From NCBI GenBank assembly GCA_024635795.1, contig JAGXIH010000013.1:124001-188000 (forward strand): 64,000 nucleotides of DNA, given 5' to 3'. Under the pieces are notes generated by a model that saw only the letters and a program-made list of their open reading frames with translations, was not told the origin of the DNA and made no database searches. The first letter of the stretch is position 1, and every line of letters begins with the position of its first letter. Shown one piece after another: positions 35,784 through 44,886 of the stretch. The position numbers and the translations under genes are program-made. The DNA is from Salegentibacter sp. GTDB lineage: Bacteria > Bacteroidota > Bacteroidia > Flavobacteriales > Flavobacteriaceae.

Positions 35784-36914
35784 TTATTTCTCTTTTAAAG
35801 CTTTTTCATAGATCGCCTCGTACATAGGAACGATTTTGTTGATATCAAATTTAGCGGCAGTTCTTACTGCGCCTCTTTTAAACTCCTTGAGTCGCTTTTC
35901 GTCGCTTAGGATATACAAAGCATTTTTGGCCATATCTTCTATATCGCCAACATCGCTTAAATAACCAGACACCCCCTCAATATTTACTTCTGATAGTCCG
36001 CCTGTATTGGAAGAAATAACAGGAACCGAATGTACCATAGCTTCCAGGGCTGCTAATCCAAAGCTTTCGGTTTTTGAAGGTAATAGAAACAGATCTGAAA
36101 AACATAGAATTTTATCGATCTCGTGGCTTTGTCCAACAAACAGAACTTTATCCCCAATCCCCAGTTCTATGGCCATATTTTCGGCCATTTCTTTTTCCGG
36201 GCCTTCCCCTACCATCATTAACTTTGCCTTAATCTTCTTCTGAATTTCAAAAAATATTTTTATCACATCATCGATGCGCTTAACTTTTCTGAAATTACTG
36301 ATGTGAGTAATAATTTTTTCGTCTTCTCCGGCCATCATAGTACGTTGACAATCCGTAAAAGAGAAGCGTTCACATTTGGTAAGGTCTATAAAATTGGGGA
36401 TAACTTCAATCTCCTTACGGATTTTGAATGAGTTGAAAGTGTCTGTCCTTAAACTTTCTGAAACCGAAGTTACCACATCACTATTATTTATACTAAAAGT
36501 AACTGCAGGTTTATAAAAAGGGTGATTTCCCACAAGAGTAATATCCGTGCCGTGAAGGGTAGTAACCATTGGAAGCTCTATTCCTTCTTCAGCAAGCATC
36601 TTCTTAGCCATATAGCCTGCATACGCATGTGGAATGGCATAATGAACGTGTAAAACATCAATCCCATGAAGTTTTACCATATTCACCAACTTGCTGCTCA
36701 AGGCAAGTTCATATGGCTGATAATGGAAAAGAGGGTATTCGGGGACGTGGACTTCATGAAATCTAACATTGCTGGATAACTGATCCAGTCTCACTGGTTG
36801 GCTGTAAGTAATAAAATGAACTTCGTGACCACGCCTGGATAGTGCAAGACCTAACTCGGTGGCTACTACCCCACTCCCACCAAAAGTAGGGTAACAAACA
36901 ATGCCTATTTTCAT
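35784..36914 (-). CDS. bshA: N-acetyl-alpha-D-glucosaminyl L-malate synthase (bacillithiol)
   Basis: A 376-residue GT4 glycosyltransferase, the first enzyme of bacillithiol synthesis (UDP-GlcNAc plus L-malate). The start MKIGIVCYPTFGGSGVVATE is nearly diagnostic. HVHYAIPHAYAGYMA, TTLHGTDITLVGNHPFY and the nucleotide-sugar motif LPSKTESFGLAALEAM are all present. BshB and BshC are not in this window. Bacillithiol is the main low-molecular-weight thiol in many Bacteroidota. Confidence 0.95.
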   Translation of the reverse strand: MKIGIVCYPTFGGSGVVATELGLALSRRGHEVHFITYSQPVRLDQLSSNVRFHEVHVPEYPLFHYQPYELALSSKLVNMVKLHGIDVLHVHYAIPHAYAGYMAKKMLAEEGIELPMVTTLHGTDITLVGNHPFYKPAVTFSINNSDVVTSVSESLRTDTFNSFKIRKEIEVIPNFIDLTKCERFSFTDCQRTMMAGEDEKIITHISNFRKVKRIDDVIKIFFEIQKKIKAKLMMVGEGPEKEMAENMAIELGIGDKVLFVGQSHEIDKILCFSDLFLLPSKTESFGLAALEAMVHSVPVISSNTGGLSEVNIEGVSGYLSDVGDIEDMAKNALYILSDEKRLKEFKRGAVRTAAKFDINKIVPMYEAIYEKALKEK

Positions 36915-36956
36915 TAAAATTTTATTTAAATATAAACATATTCATTTTGTGACCCA

Positions 36957-39884
36957 TTAAAAATCAATGGCATCATAGATCACTTCCTGAATTTTTGATC
37001 GTACATCTTCCCTTATTAATTTTCTGTTATTAGAATCGGGGAAGGTCCTGTTAGACAAAAATACGTATACAATCTCTTCTTCAGGGTCTGCCCAGGCAAA
37101 AGTTCCGGTAAAGCCTGAATGTCCAAAACTTGACATGGAAACGCAATTACAGGTTGGACCGGAAGTTTGCAGTTGTGGTTTGTCGAAACCAACACCGCGC
37201 CTTACATTTTCTTCACAATAATAGCAAGTGTTAAATTTACCTACGGTTTCTTCTTTAAAGTATTTCTCACCGCCGTAGACTCCATCATAAAGGAAAACAT
37301 GCATCATTTTAGCAACATCGTTTGCTGTACTAAAAAGCCCGGCGTGTCCACCAATCCCACCTTGCATTGCTGCGCCCTGATCATGAACATAGCCACGAAC
37401 CACCTGGCCGCGCCAAAGTTTATCGTTTTCGGTAGGAACTATCTGCTCTTTTGGAAATTTCGTTAATGGAAGATAACCTGTATAATTTGCTCCTAAAGGT
37501 TTATATAAGTTTTCCTGTGTAATGCTGTGTAAAGTGGTCTGGTAATAAGCTTCGAGATAATACTTTAGCATATAAAAAGGAAGATCACTGTATTTGTACT
37601 GTTGCCGGGGTTCCAATTTGCTTTCTTTTATAATATCCAAAATCGTATCCTGAATATCATTACGAATATACATTTCTTCTGCTACAGTAGTATTGAAATC
37701 TGCTGATGGTGTTTTCGAATAATAAACTGTAGAGGGCTTTCGCGTCACTTTGTCAATAGTTGGTACATAAAATGGCAACCATGCTTTTAACCCGGCATAA
37801 TGCATAAGCATATCCTGAAGTGTGATATGTCCCTTATTTGAGCCTTTAAAAAGTGGAAGCAATTCATCCAGGCGGGTATTGAAATTCACAATCCCTTCTT
37901 CTTCCTGTTGCATTATAAGCGGAAGGGTTGCGAGAATTTTGGTTAAGGAAGCCAGGTCATAGAGCGAAGTGTCACTAACCGGAATATTTTTTTCATAGGT
38001 ATGATGCCCGAAATTCCTCTGGTAAACTACCTTTCCCTTTCTGGCAACAAGGATTTGGGCGCCCGGTGTCATTCTCTTATCGATGGCATCTTTTATAATA
38101 CTATCTATTTTCTGAAGTTTATGGGAATTAAGTCCTACATTTTCAGGTTGACCGTAAGACATCCGGTTAAGACCTTTGGTCTGGAATCCCGTCCCTACAG
38201 GATATTCAGTTCCCAGGCTCACGGGGAGTAAACCCTTTGCCTTTATCCCTCCAAAAATTACCTGAGCCAATTTTTGCTGGGCAATTTTATTGTTTTGATA
38301 CCCAATTAAAATTCCCTCCAGATTTTGTGTAGGTAAGGGAGTTAATGCATAAGGCCGGGTAAACAGACCTAAGACGGTGGTATTTCTGCTGGCAATTTCG
38401 TGAATCCATTCAATTTCCCGTGCTGAGAATTTGTAACCTGCCCAGGGGTTCACATCAGGTTTATGAAAACCAATTACTACATAATTGTATTCCTTTAGTT
38501 TTTTCAACAAAGCTGATATTGTGGTAGCACTAACCCAGTCTACCTTTGCATATTTTCGCATTTGGGCCAAAAACTCACTACCATCGGCATCTCCAAAATT
38601 CACATAAGCAATTTTCTTTTTTTCAAGGTTTTTGACAGGAACTACCGCTTTATTGTTTTTAATAAGCGTAAGCGAATTTTCAACCAAAGTTTCAAAAAGC
38701 GCACTGTCCTTAACGGTATTTAATTCTTCATAGATATAACCGGGATTTACTGGCTTATAATCATTTAAACCAACCTTGTATTTGGCTAAGAGAATCTTCT
38801 TTACCGAGTGTGCCAGTCTGGGCTCAGAGATGGTTCCTTTTATATAAGCATTAGTAAAGGTTTCTATGGCTTTAGGCACATCTTTAGACATTAGCAAAAT
38901 ATCATTTCCTGCGAGAAAAGCGGCAAGATCTATTTCTCCGGTAGTCTGATAATCTGCTGCTCCTTTCATATTAAGCGCATCGGTAAAAATAAGGCCGTTA
39001 AAACCCATTTGATCTTTGAGCAGATCAGAAATAATATTTTTGCTTAAAGAAGACGGCAGGTTTTCCCTGTCTTCTAGTTCAGGAACATTTAAATGAGCTA
39101 CCATCACGCTGGAAAGCCCTTCCCTGATTAAATCATAATATGGATAAAGTTCTACCTCTTTGATCCTTTCTTCTGAAAAACTTATTGTGGGAAGAGTTTT
39201 ATGCGAATCTGAATCGGTATCACCGTGTCCAGGAAAATGTTTTGCGCTGGAAAGCACACCCGCCTTGTGTAGGCCTTTCATGAAAGCGACAGATTTTTCC
39301 GCAACATTTTCTTTTTCTTCCCCAAAACTTCTATTCCCGATTATCGGGTTATTAGGGTTGGTGTTGATGTCTACTACAGGAGCAAAGTTTATATGCACTC
39401 CCATTCTTTTACTATGTCTACCAATAGCTGCCCCGGCAGATTCAATTAGTTTGTTGTCTTTAATGGCTCCCAGGGTCATATTCCACGGAAGGGCAAATGT
39501 AGAATCAAGGCGCATAGATAGGCCCCATTCGGCATCCATTCCTATAAGTAGAGGAAAATCTGATAATTCCTGAAATTCGTTGTGAATACTGATCTGTCTT
39601 TTCGGGCCTCCTTTAGAAAAAATGAGCCCACCTATCTTGTTTTCTTTGATAAGCTTTCGGGTCCTGTTCAGTTCTCTTTCTGAAGCACTCGAGAAAACAT
39701 CAACCATAAATAGTTGTCCAATTTTTTCATCAAGGCTCATTTGAGCGTACACGCTATCTACCCATTTTCGTTGCACTTCAGCATCATCGGCCAGTAAAGG
39801 ATGTGTATTCTGTCCGAATGAATTAAAGCTAATAAAAACGAGAAAGAAAAATAGAAAACGAATCTGACCTCCAAAATTTATCAT
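36957..39884 (-). CDS. GH3 beta-N-acetylglucosaminidase (NagZ-like) fused to a serine beta-lactamase-like domain
   Basis: A 975-residue exported protein. The start is taken at the ATG at 39884, which overlaps the upstream stop by 4 bases and begins a signal peptide (to SFGQ). Residues about 40-360 are GH3 with the NagZ His/Asp loop KHFPGHGDTDSDSH and the nucleophile Asp in FTDALNMKGA. A GH3 C-terminal domain follows. Residues about 600-975 are a class-C-lactamase-like hydrolase with SLTK (SxxK), YSDL at the YxN position and HSGFTG. It probably acts on peptidoglycan or muropeptides at the cell surface. The substrate of the serine domain is unknown. Confidence 0.88.
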   Translation of the reverse strand: MINFGGQIRFLFFFLVFISFNSFGQNTHPLLADDAEVQRKWVDSVYAQMSLDEKIGQLFMVDVFSSASERELNRTRKLIKENKIGGLIFSKGGPKRQISIHNEFQELSDFPLLIGMDAEWGLSMRLDSTFALPWNMTLGAIKDNKLIESAGAAIGRHSKRMGVHINFAPVVDINTNPNNPIIGNRSFGEEKENVAEKSVAFMKGLHKAGVLSSAKHFPGHGDTDSDSHKTLPTISFSEERIKEVELYPYYDLIREGLSSVMVAHLNVPELEDRENLPSSLSKNIISDLLKDQMGFNGLIFTDALNMKGAADYQTTGEIDLAAFLAGNDILLMSKDVPKAIETFTNAYIKGTISEPRLAHSVKKILLAKYKVGLNDYKPVNPGYIYEELNTVKDSALFETLVENSLTLIKNNKAVVPVKNLEKKKIAYVNFGDADGSEFLAQMRKYAKVDWVSATTISALLKKLKEYNYVVIGFHKPDVNPWAGYKFSAREIEWIHEIASRNTTVLGLFTRPYALTPLPTQNLEGILIGYQNNKIAQQKLAQVIFGGIKAKGLLPVSLGTEYPVGTGFQTKGLNRMSYGQPENVGLNSHKLQKIDSIIKDAIDKRMTPGAQILVARKGKVVYQRNFGHHTYEKNIPVSDTSLYDLASLTKILATLPLIMQQEEEGIVNFNTRLDELLPLFKGSNKGHITLQDMLMHYAGLKAWLPFYVPTIDKVTRKPSTVYYSKTPSADFNTTVAEEMYIRNDIQDTILDIIKESKLEPRQQYKYSDLPFYMLKYYLEAYYQTTLHSITQENLYKPLGANYTGYLPLTKFPKEQIVPTENDKLWRGQVVRGYVHDQGAAMQGGIGGHAGLFSTANDVAKMMHVFLYDGVYGGEKYFKEETVGKFNTCYYCEENVRRGVGFDKPQLQTSGPTCNCVSMSSFGHSGFTGTFAWADPEEEIVYVFLSNRTFPDSNNRKLIREDVRSKIQEVIYDAIDF

Positions 39885-40366
39885 TTTAAAAATCTGTTGT
39901 GCCAGCTTTCTGAAGCAGGTACTTCCCAATTAGAAAGATATTCTGCCTTGTTATTAACGAGGTTGTTGAAAACAATAGTATTTGGAGAAACCGATTTGTT
40001 TTTGGCCATTTTCCTAAAATCAATCAGGGTCTTATAGGCCACAAATTCTCCTTGTTTATAAGAAACGTTCATTTTATCCAGGAGATCAACATTGTAGTCT
40101 TTTTCCAGTTGTTGGATAAAAGTAACTGATGCATCTATCGAGCAGCCTGAAGCAGGATTAACCTGTTGGTCCAGCCCAATAGTAATAAAACGTTTGTATT
40201 TAATATCATAACCTGCTTTAAGTTCTGAACCGTGCACTGTCCATTGGGTTAGAAAGTCGTCTAACCTGGCTTTTATTTCTTCTAATTCTTCCTGGGTAAA
40301 AGACCGGTTGGCCTGATAAACCCATACACGGGCAGAGTCTGGCAGATTTTCAAAGGGTACTAACAT
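39881..40366 (-). CDS. conserved flavobacterial protein of unknown function coupled to the GH3 fusion
   Basis: A 161-residue cytoplasmic protein: MLVPFENLPDSARVWVYQAN, WTVHGSELKAGYDIKYKRFI, GLDQQVNPASGCSIDAS and ESWHNRF. Homologues that I remember are commonly called ABC transporter ATPase, but there is no Walker A, Walker B or signature motif here, so that name is not supported. The single conserved Cys in ASGCSIDAS with nearby His/Asp residues could be functional. It overlaps the GH3 gene by 4 bases and has a good promoter of its own. Confidence 0.75.
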   Translation of the reverse strand: MLVPFENLPDSARVWVYQANRSFTQEELEEIKARLDDFLTQWTVHGSELKAGYDIKYKRFITIGLDQQVNPASGCSIDASVTFIQQLEKDYNVDLLDKMNVSYKQGEFVAYKTLIDFRKMAKNKSVSPNTIVFNNLVNNKAEYLSNWEVPASESWHNRFLK

Positions 40367-40388
40367 TTGCTGTAAATTTAGGTGATCA

Positions 40389-40421
40389 CAAAACTAATTG
40401 ATTTCCTTGTTGGAATTCAAA
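40389..40421 (-). promoter_or_regulatory. promoter (TTTG-21-TAGTTTTG) of the unknown-protein/GH3 pair
   Basis: On the minus strand a TTTG -33 element is followed, after 21 bases, by TAGTTTTG, which fits TAnnTTTG. Transcription would start near 40382, leaving a leader of about 16 bases to the ATG at 40366. Confidence 0.55.
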
Positions 40422-40451
40422 TATAGTACCAGTATTTAGTGTTAAAATCTC

Positions 40452-41243
40452 CTATAAATCTTCAGCGGAAGCGATAAGTTCGGCCACGTCCATTACTGCA
40501 ATGTCGTCTTCCTGATTTTTACTTTTTACGCCATCGGTCATCATGGTATTACAAAATGGGCAACCTGCGGCTATAACTTCAGGCTTCACTTCTAAAGCCT
40601 GCTCGGTTCTTTCGATATTTACATCTTTATTGCCTGGTTCAGGTTCCTTGAACATCTGTCCGCCTCCTGCGCCACAGCATAAGCCTTCACTCTTGCATTT
40701 TTTCATCTCAATGAGTTCTACCTCGAGTTTACGAAGTAAATCGCGTGGTGCTTCATATTCTCCATTTCCACGTCCCAAATAACAGGGGTCGTGAAAAGTG
40801 ATGCGCTTACCTTTAAATTTTCCGCCTTCCACTTTTAACCTACCTTCTTCAAGGAGTGATTTCAGGAACTGAGTATGGTGCACTACCTCGTAGTTTCCTC
40901 CCAGGGCGGGATATTCGTTTTTGATCGTATTAAAGCAATGAGGGCAGGCAGTTACTATCTTTTTTATTTCATAGCCGTTAAGCACTTCAATATTGGTCGC
41001 AGCCTGCATTTGGAATAAAAATTCATTTCCGGCACGTTTTGCCGGATCTCCGGTACAGCTTTCTTCAGTACCCAGAACCGCAAAATCTACTCCGGCGTTA
41101 TGCAGCAATTTTACAAAAGCTTTGGTTATTTTTTTTGCACGATCATCAAAACTTCCGGCACATCCCACCCAAAAAAGAACTTCGGGTTTCTTGCCTTCCG
41201 CCATATATTCGGCCATTGTAGGTACCTTTAGTGCTTCTGCCAT
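40452..41243 (-). CDS. CCG-domain Fe-S protein (HdrB/GlpC-like)
   Basis: A 263-residue soluble protein with two cysteine-rich CCG-type domains: FWVGCAGSFD...CTGDPAKRAG and HDPCYLGRGNGEYEAPR...CCGAGGGQMF, plus CPHCFN and CPFCNTMM. Such domains bind unusual Fe-S clusters in heterodisulfide reductase B and the C subunit of glycerol-3-phosphate or lactate oxidases. It lies 42 bases after the membrane Fe-S gene, and the two likely form one electron-transfer complex. The electron donor is unknown. Confidence 0.9.
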   Translation of the reverse strand: MAEALKVPTMAEYMAEGKKPEVLFWVGCAGSFDDRAKKITKAFVKLLHNAGVDFAVLGTEESCTGDPAKRAGNEFLFQMQAATNIEVLNGYEIKKIVTACPHCFNTIKNEYPALGGNYEVVHHTQFLKSLLEEGRLKVEGGKFKGKRITFHDPCYLGRGNGEYEAPRDLLRKLEVELIEMKKCKSEGLCCGAGGGQMFKEPEPGNKDVNIERTEQALEVKPEVIAAGCPFCNTMMTDGVKSKNQEDDIAVMDVAELIASAEDL

Positions 41244-41285
41244 AATTGTATAATTTTATTCAGAAATTTTTCTTCTTGATTAGTC

Positions 41286-42629
41286 TTAATTCTCATTAGC
41301 CCAGTTAAGGCGATCCTGTTGATTATAGGGCCAGGGCGCACCATTATTTTCAATATTTGTCATCGATATCCCTAATTCATTAGGAGCGGCACTTTCTTCC
41401 ATTACAAGGTAACGGCGCATATCAAGGATAATTGATAATGGATCTATCCCAATAGGGCAAGCCTCCACACAGGCATTACAGGTGGTACAGGCCCAAAGTT
41501 CTTCCCGAAGAATATAATCGTCCAGCAATTGCTTGCCATCATCTTCGAATTTTCCATTTTTATTTATAATCTCTCCTATTTCCTCTACCCTATCGCGGGT
41601 ATCCATCATAATTTTTCGCGGAGATAATTTCTTACCCGTTAGATTTGCAGGACATTCCGAAGTACATCTACCACATTCAGTACAGGTGTAGGCATTGAGT
41701 AATTGCACCCTGTTGAGATCCATCACATCTGAGGCACCAAATTTTTCGGGTTCAGCAGCATCTCCTTCGTCTTCAGCAGGCGCGGCAAAAGGATCGGCAT
41801 CGGGATCCATCATAAGTTTCACCTCGTTGGTCACGGCTTCAAGGTTATCCATTTCTCCTTTAGGCTGAAGTTTGGAATAATAAACATTAGGGAAAGCCAG
41901 AAGTATGTGTAAATGTTTTGAATAATATAGATAATTAAGAAAGATCAAAATTCCCAGGATATGAAGCCACCAGGCCGCCCTTTCAATAATGATAAGCGTG
42001 GCATTAGCCATTCCGTCAAAAATGGGCAGTAAAAACTGGCTCACCGGGAAGGCACCTACAACACCCGCTTCCTGCGAATAGTGTGCAACACCGTTTAGCT
42101 GAAGCTGATAATCTGTGGCATTCATCACCAAAAACAGGAGCATAAGCACCATTTCGAAATAGAGAATATAGTTGGCATCATTCTTAGGCCATCCTTTTAA
42201 TTCCCTGCTTAAAAACCTGTAAATATTGCTGATGTTCCTTCGGGTCCAGAAAATTATCACTCCAATAAAAACCAGGAGCGCAAGAATTTCAAAAGATCCA
42301 ATGAGGAAGTTATAGAACCCACCCATAAAAGACAGTATACGGTGTGTGCCAAACAGACCATCAATAATGATCTCCAATACTTCAATATTGATAATAATAA
42401 AACCAACATATACTATAACATGAAGAATTCCGGCAATTGGTCGTTTTACCATCTTACTCTGCCCCAATGCTATTCTGGACATTTTTACCCAGCGTTCTCC
42501 GGAACGGTCGGTGCGGTCTATTTCTTTTCCTAATTTAATATTGCGGATGAGGCGTTTTACATTTCTGGTAAAAAACCAAATACCGGCCACAAGGGCCAGT
42601 AGGAATAAAATCTGGGAAATAATTTGCAT
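41286..42629 (-). CDS. membrane-bound Fe-S oxidoreductase (HdrC/NarI-like fusion)
   Basis: A 447-residue protein. Residues 1-270 hold about six transmembrane helices with several histidines (AGILHVIVYVG, WWLHILGI, YYSKHLHILLAFP) that could bind heme as in NarI-type subunits. Residues about 310-400 carry two 4Fe-4S motifs, CTECGRCTSECP and CTTCNACVEACP. It is expected to pass electrons between a soluble donor and the quinone pool together with the CCG protein downstream. Candidates for the donor are ETF or a 2-hydroxyacid dehydrogenase. Confidence 0.9.
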   Translation of the reverse strand: MQIISQILFLLALVAGIWFFTRNVKRLIRNIKLGKEIDRTDRSGERWVKMSRIALGQSKMVKRPIAGILHVIVYVGFIIINIEVLEIIIDGLFGTHRILSFMGGFYNFLIGSFEILALLVFIGVIIFWTRRNISNIYRFLSRELKGWPKNDANYILYFEMVLMLLFLVMNATDYQLQLNGVAHYSQEAGVVGAFPVSQFLLPIFDGMANATLIIIERAAWWLHILGILIFLNYLYYSKHLHILLAFPNVYYSKLQPKGEMDNLEAVTNEVKLMMDPDADPFAAPAEDEGDAAEPEKFGASDVMDLNRVQLLNAYTCTECGRCTSECPANLTGKKLSPRKIMMDTRDRVEEIGEIINKNGKFEDDGKQLLDDYILREELWACTTCNACVEACPIGIDPLSIILDMRRYLVMEESAAPNELGISMTNIENNGAPWPYNQQDRLNWANEN

Positions 42630-42639
42630 AACAGGTTGG

Positions 42640-43590
42640 TTATTTTAATGAATCCTGCGGCTGCTCATAAGGTCCCGGTTTTTTTCCAAAGACAGAGAAG
42701 TGAACATAACGCTTAGGATTCAGTTTTATATCTTGTAATAATTGTTCCAGCTCTTTTGTTGCCCTGTTAAGATTATCGTATACCTTATCGTCATTAAGCA
42801 ATTTTCCTGCAGTTCCATGGCCATTGTTCAGGTTAGTGGATATCTGTTCAAAATCGGCGACCACGCTTTCAATATCATTGGTGATCTTACCTATATTCAT
42901 TGTTGATAGTGTATCAGAGAATTTATTGAAATTGGTAGACATTTCATCCAGGTTTGTAAAAGTCCGGTCTAATTTAGGTGAATTGGTTTTCACCAGGCCT
43001 TCCAGTTCAAAAGCAGTTCCTTTAAAAGAGCGGGCTGTTTCTCCCAGATCATTAAAGGTGCTTCTGATATTGTTACGGGTACTATCATCCATTATCTCGT
43101 TAAAGGCGGTTAGCAAAGAATCGGCGCTAACAATGGAACTTTCGATCTTTTCCTGAAGCGGGGCTAGTTTTTCATTTACCAATTCCATGATTCCCTCTTC
43201 CACATCACTTTTTAAGATATCTCCGGATTCAGCCATCTCAGGATCCTCATAATTTGGGATGATAGCCAGAGATTTATTACCAAGGATGCTACCTCCGTAA
43301 ACTTCGGCAATACTGGATTTAGAAAACTTAAAATCATTTTCTACGGTAAAGGTTACCCGGATCAATCCAGACTGGTCCACAAAATCAATATTAGTGATCT
43401 GGCCCACTTTGAGACCGTTTATAGTCACGGGCGAGGAAGGAGATAAGCCTTCTACATCATCATACATGGCGTAAAAGGTCCTGCTCGAATCGAGAAGATT
43501 TTTTCCTTTCAGAAAACTGTAACCAAATATCAGGAGAATGATAGCTGTAATAGCTAAAAGGGCAGTTTTTACCTCACGTGTAAATTTCAA
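42640..43590 (-). CDS. MlaD/MCE-domain lipid-transport protein
   Basis: A 316-residue protein anchored by one N-terminal helix (KTALLAITAIILLIFGYSF). One MCE domain (residues about 35-110) contains FYAMYDDVEGLSPSSPVTIN and VGQITNIDF. The C-terminal 200 residues form a helical region resembling the tunnel-forming helices of MCE proteins, ending in a basic stretch. It moves phospholipid between the membranes with an ABC transporter (MlaEF), which is not found here. It lies 10 bases before the membrane Fe-S gene and 55 after the amidase. Confidence 0.88.
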   Translation of the reverse strand: MKFTREVKTALLAITAIILLIFGYSFLKGKNLLDSSRTFYAMYDDVEGLSPSSPVTINGLKVGQITNIDFVDQSGLIRVTFTVENDFKFSKSSIAEVYGGSILGNKSLAIIPNYEDPEMAESGDILKSDVEEGIMELVNEKLAPLQEKIESSIVSADSLLTAFNEIMDDSTRNNIRSTFNDLGETARSFKGTAFELEGLVKTNSPKLDRTFTNLDEMSTNFNKFSDTLSTMNIGKITNDIESVVADFEQISTNLNNGHGTAGKLLNDDKVYDNLNRATKELEQLLQDIKLNPKRYVHFSVFGKKPGPYEQPQDSLK

Positions 43591-43615
43591 GAGCTAATTT
43601 TTTTTTGAATATGCA

Positions 43616-43623
43616 CAAATTTA
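43616..43623 (-). promoter_or_regulatory. candidate -7 box (TAAATTTG) for mlaD
   Basis: On the minus strand TAAATTTG fits the consensus, 25 bases before the ATG at 43590, in the short gap after the amidase gene. No clear -33 TTG. Confidence 0.35.
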
Positions 43624-43645
43624 GAAATAAAAATAGAAGATAGCT

Positions 43646-44749
43646 CTAATTGACCTCAGATTTTAGCGCCTCATTAACCGTAATCTTTTTATCATCCCTA
43701 AATGCGACAATAAAACTGGAAGGATATCCCTTCTGTTTTGCTTCTCTATGCAATTCCTGAATTCTCATATAATTGGAGGTGTCTCCATAATAGTATTTAA
43801 AAAGCCTATCCTCTTTTTTACGGGTTACATTCCTAAGCCCCTTGAAGTTGTAGGGTTTTGTATCCAGTTTAGTGCTTCCGGCTGCCAGTTGAACTTTAAA
43901 AGTAATACCTTCATAATAATCTGAAGATTCAGCACTTCCAAATTCCCGGTCTGAAATACTTTCCAGGGTGTTTAGATTAATGTTTTCAGCGTACTTGATT
44001 ATAGCATCCACAATAGCATTAGAAAGTTTTTCCTGCCCATTCCTACTATTTAAATAGGGGCCTTCATGATTATTGGTCAAAAATCCGGTTTCGATTAATA
44101 CGCTCGGCATAACCGCATTTTTCAATACAAGAAAACCAGCTTGCTTTACGCCACGATTTTTACGTTTTAGTTTATGGGTGAAATTTTTCTGAATAAAATC
44201 AGCCAAAAGGATGCTTTGATTAAGATACTCTTCCTGCATAAGTGCCATCCCTATATAGGATTCAGGAGAATTGGGATCAAAACCATCGTAGGTGATCTCA
44301 TAATCCTCCTCGAGGAAGATCACAGAGTTCTCTTTTTTGGCAACCTCAAAGTTTTCCTGAGATTTATGGAGTCCCAGCACGAAAGTTTCGGTACCGTAGG
44401 CTTGTGAGTTATGAGCATTTAAGTGTACCGAAACAAAAAGATCGGCGTTTGCTTCGTTGGCAATTTTGGCTCTCTGGTTTAGCTCGATAAAAACATCACT
44501 TTTTCGGGTGTAGATAACCTCTATATCCCCTCGTTTTTCAAGGGCTTTCCCTACCTGCAACACAATATTTAAGGCAATTTCTTTTTCCCTGAATCCATTA
44601 CCGCGGTTTCCGGGATCTTTTCCGCCGTGGCCTGCATCAAGTACAACCACAAAACGATCCCTCGGTGGCTTTTCGGTTTCAAAAGCATAAAGGTAAGATG
44701 CTGGCAGAAGAAAAATTAATACGAAAAGTTTAAGTAGGTTCGTTCTCAT
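43646..44749 (-). CDS. N-acetylmuramoyl-L-alanine amidase (Amidase_3)
   Basis: A 367-residue exported enzyme from the ATG at 44749 (an ATG at 44764 would add 5 residues before the signal peptide). The signal peptide ends near YLYAFE. The zinc-binding catalytic domain has VVLDAGHGGKDPGNRG, the metal/base Glu in FREKEIAL, HLNAHNSQAYG and VLIETGFLTN. The C-terminal part (about 280-367), FKVQLAAGSTKLD to PSSFIVAFRDDK, is a SPOR-like domain that targets septal peptidoglycan. It cuts the amide bond between MurNAc and the stem peptide in cell separation. Confidence 0.92.
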   Translation of the reverse strand: MRTNLLKLFVLIFLLPASYLYAFETEKPPRDRFVVVLDAGHGGKDPGNRGNGFREKEIALNIVLQVGKALEKRGDIEVIYTRKSDVFIELNQRAKIANEANADLFVSVHLNAHNSQAYGTETFVLGLHKSQENFEVAKKENSVIFLEEDYEITYDGFDPNSPESYIGMALMQEEYLNQSILLADFIQKNFTHKLKRKNRGVKQAGFLVLKNAVMPSVLIETGFLTNNHEGPYLNSRNGQEKLSNAIVDAIIKYAENINLNTLESISDREFGSAESSDYYEGITFKVQLAAGSTKLDTKPYNFKGLRNVTRKKEDRLFKYYYGDTSNYMRIQELHREAKQKGYPSSFIVAFRDDKKITVNEALKSEVN

Positions 44750-44831
44750 AAATACGTAACGCAAAGTTTGGGGTGAATATTTTAATTACTATTTTTCCTT
44801 AAATCTCAAATCCAAGCTGAAAAAATATATG

Positions 44832-44839
44832 TAATTTTG
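44832..44839 (+). promoter_or_regulatory. candidate -7 box (TAATTTTG) for lptD
   Basis: Fits TAnnTTTG. Transcription would start near 44846, leaving about 40 bases before the proposed TTG start at 44887. Confidence 0.45.
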
Positions 44840-44886
44840 AATTCGCAAAAAGCGAGCCATTCCTTACAAAAATAGCATTTAAAGCA

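Noticed and set aside
39881..40366. Name ABC transporter ATPase for the 161-residue protein
   Set aside because: No Walker A, Walker B or LSGGQ-like motif is present.
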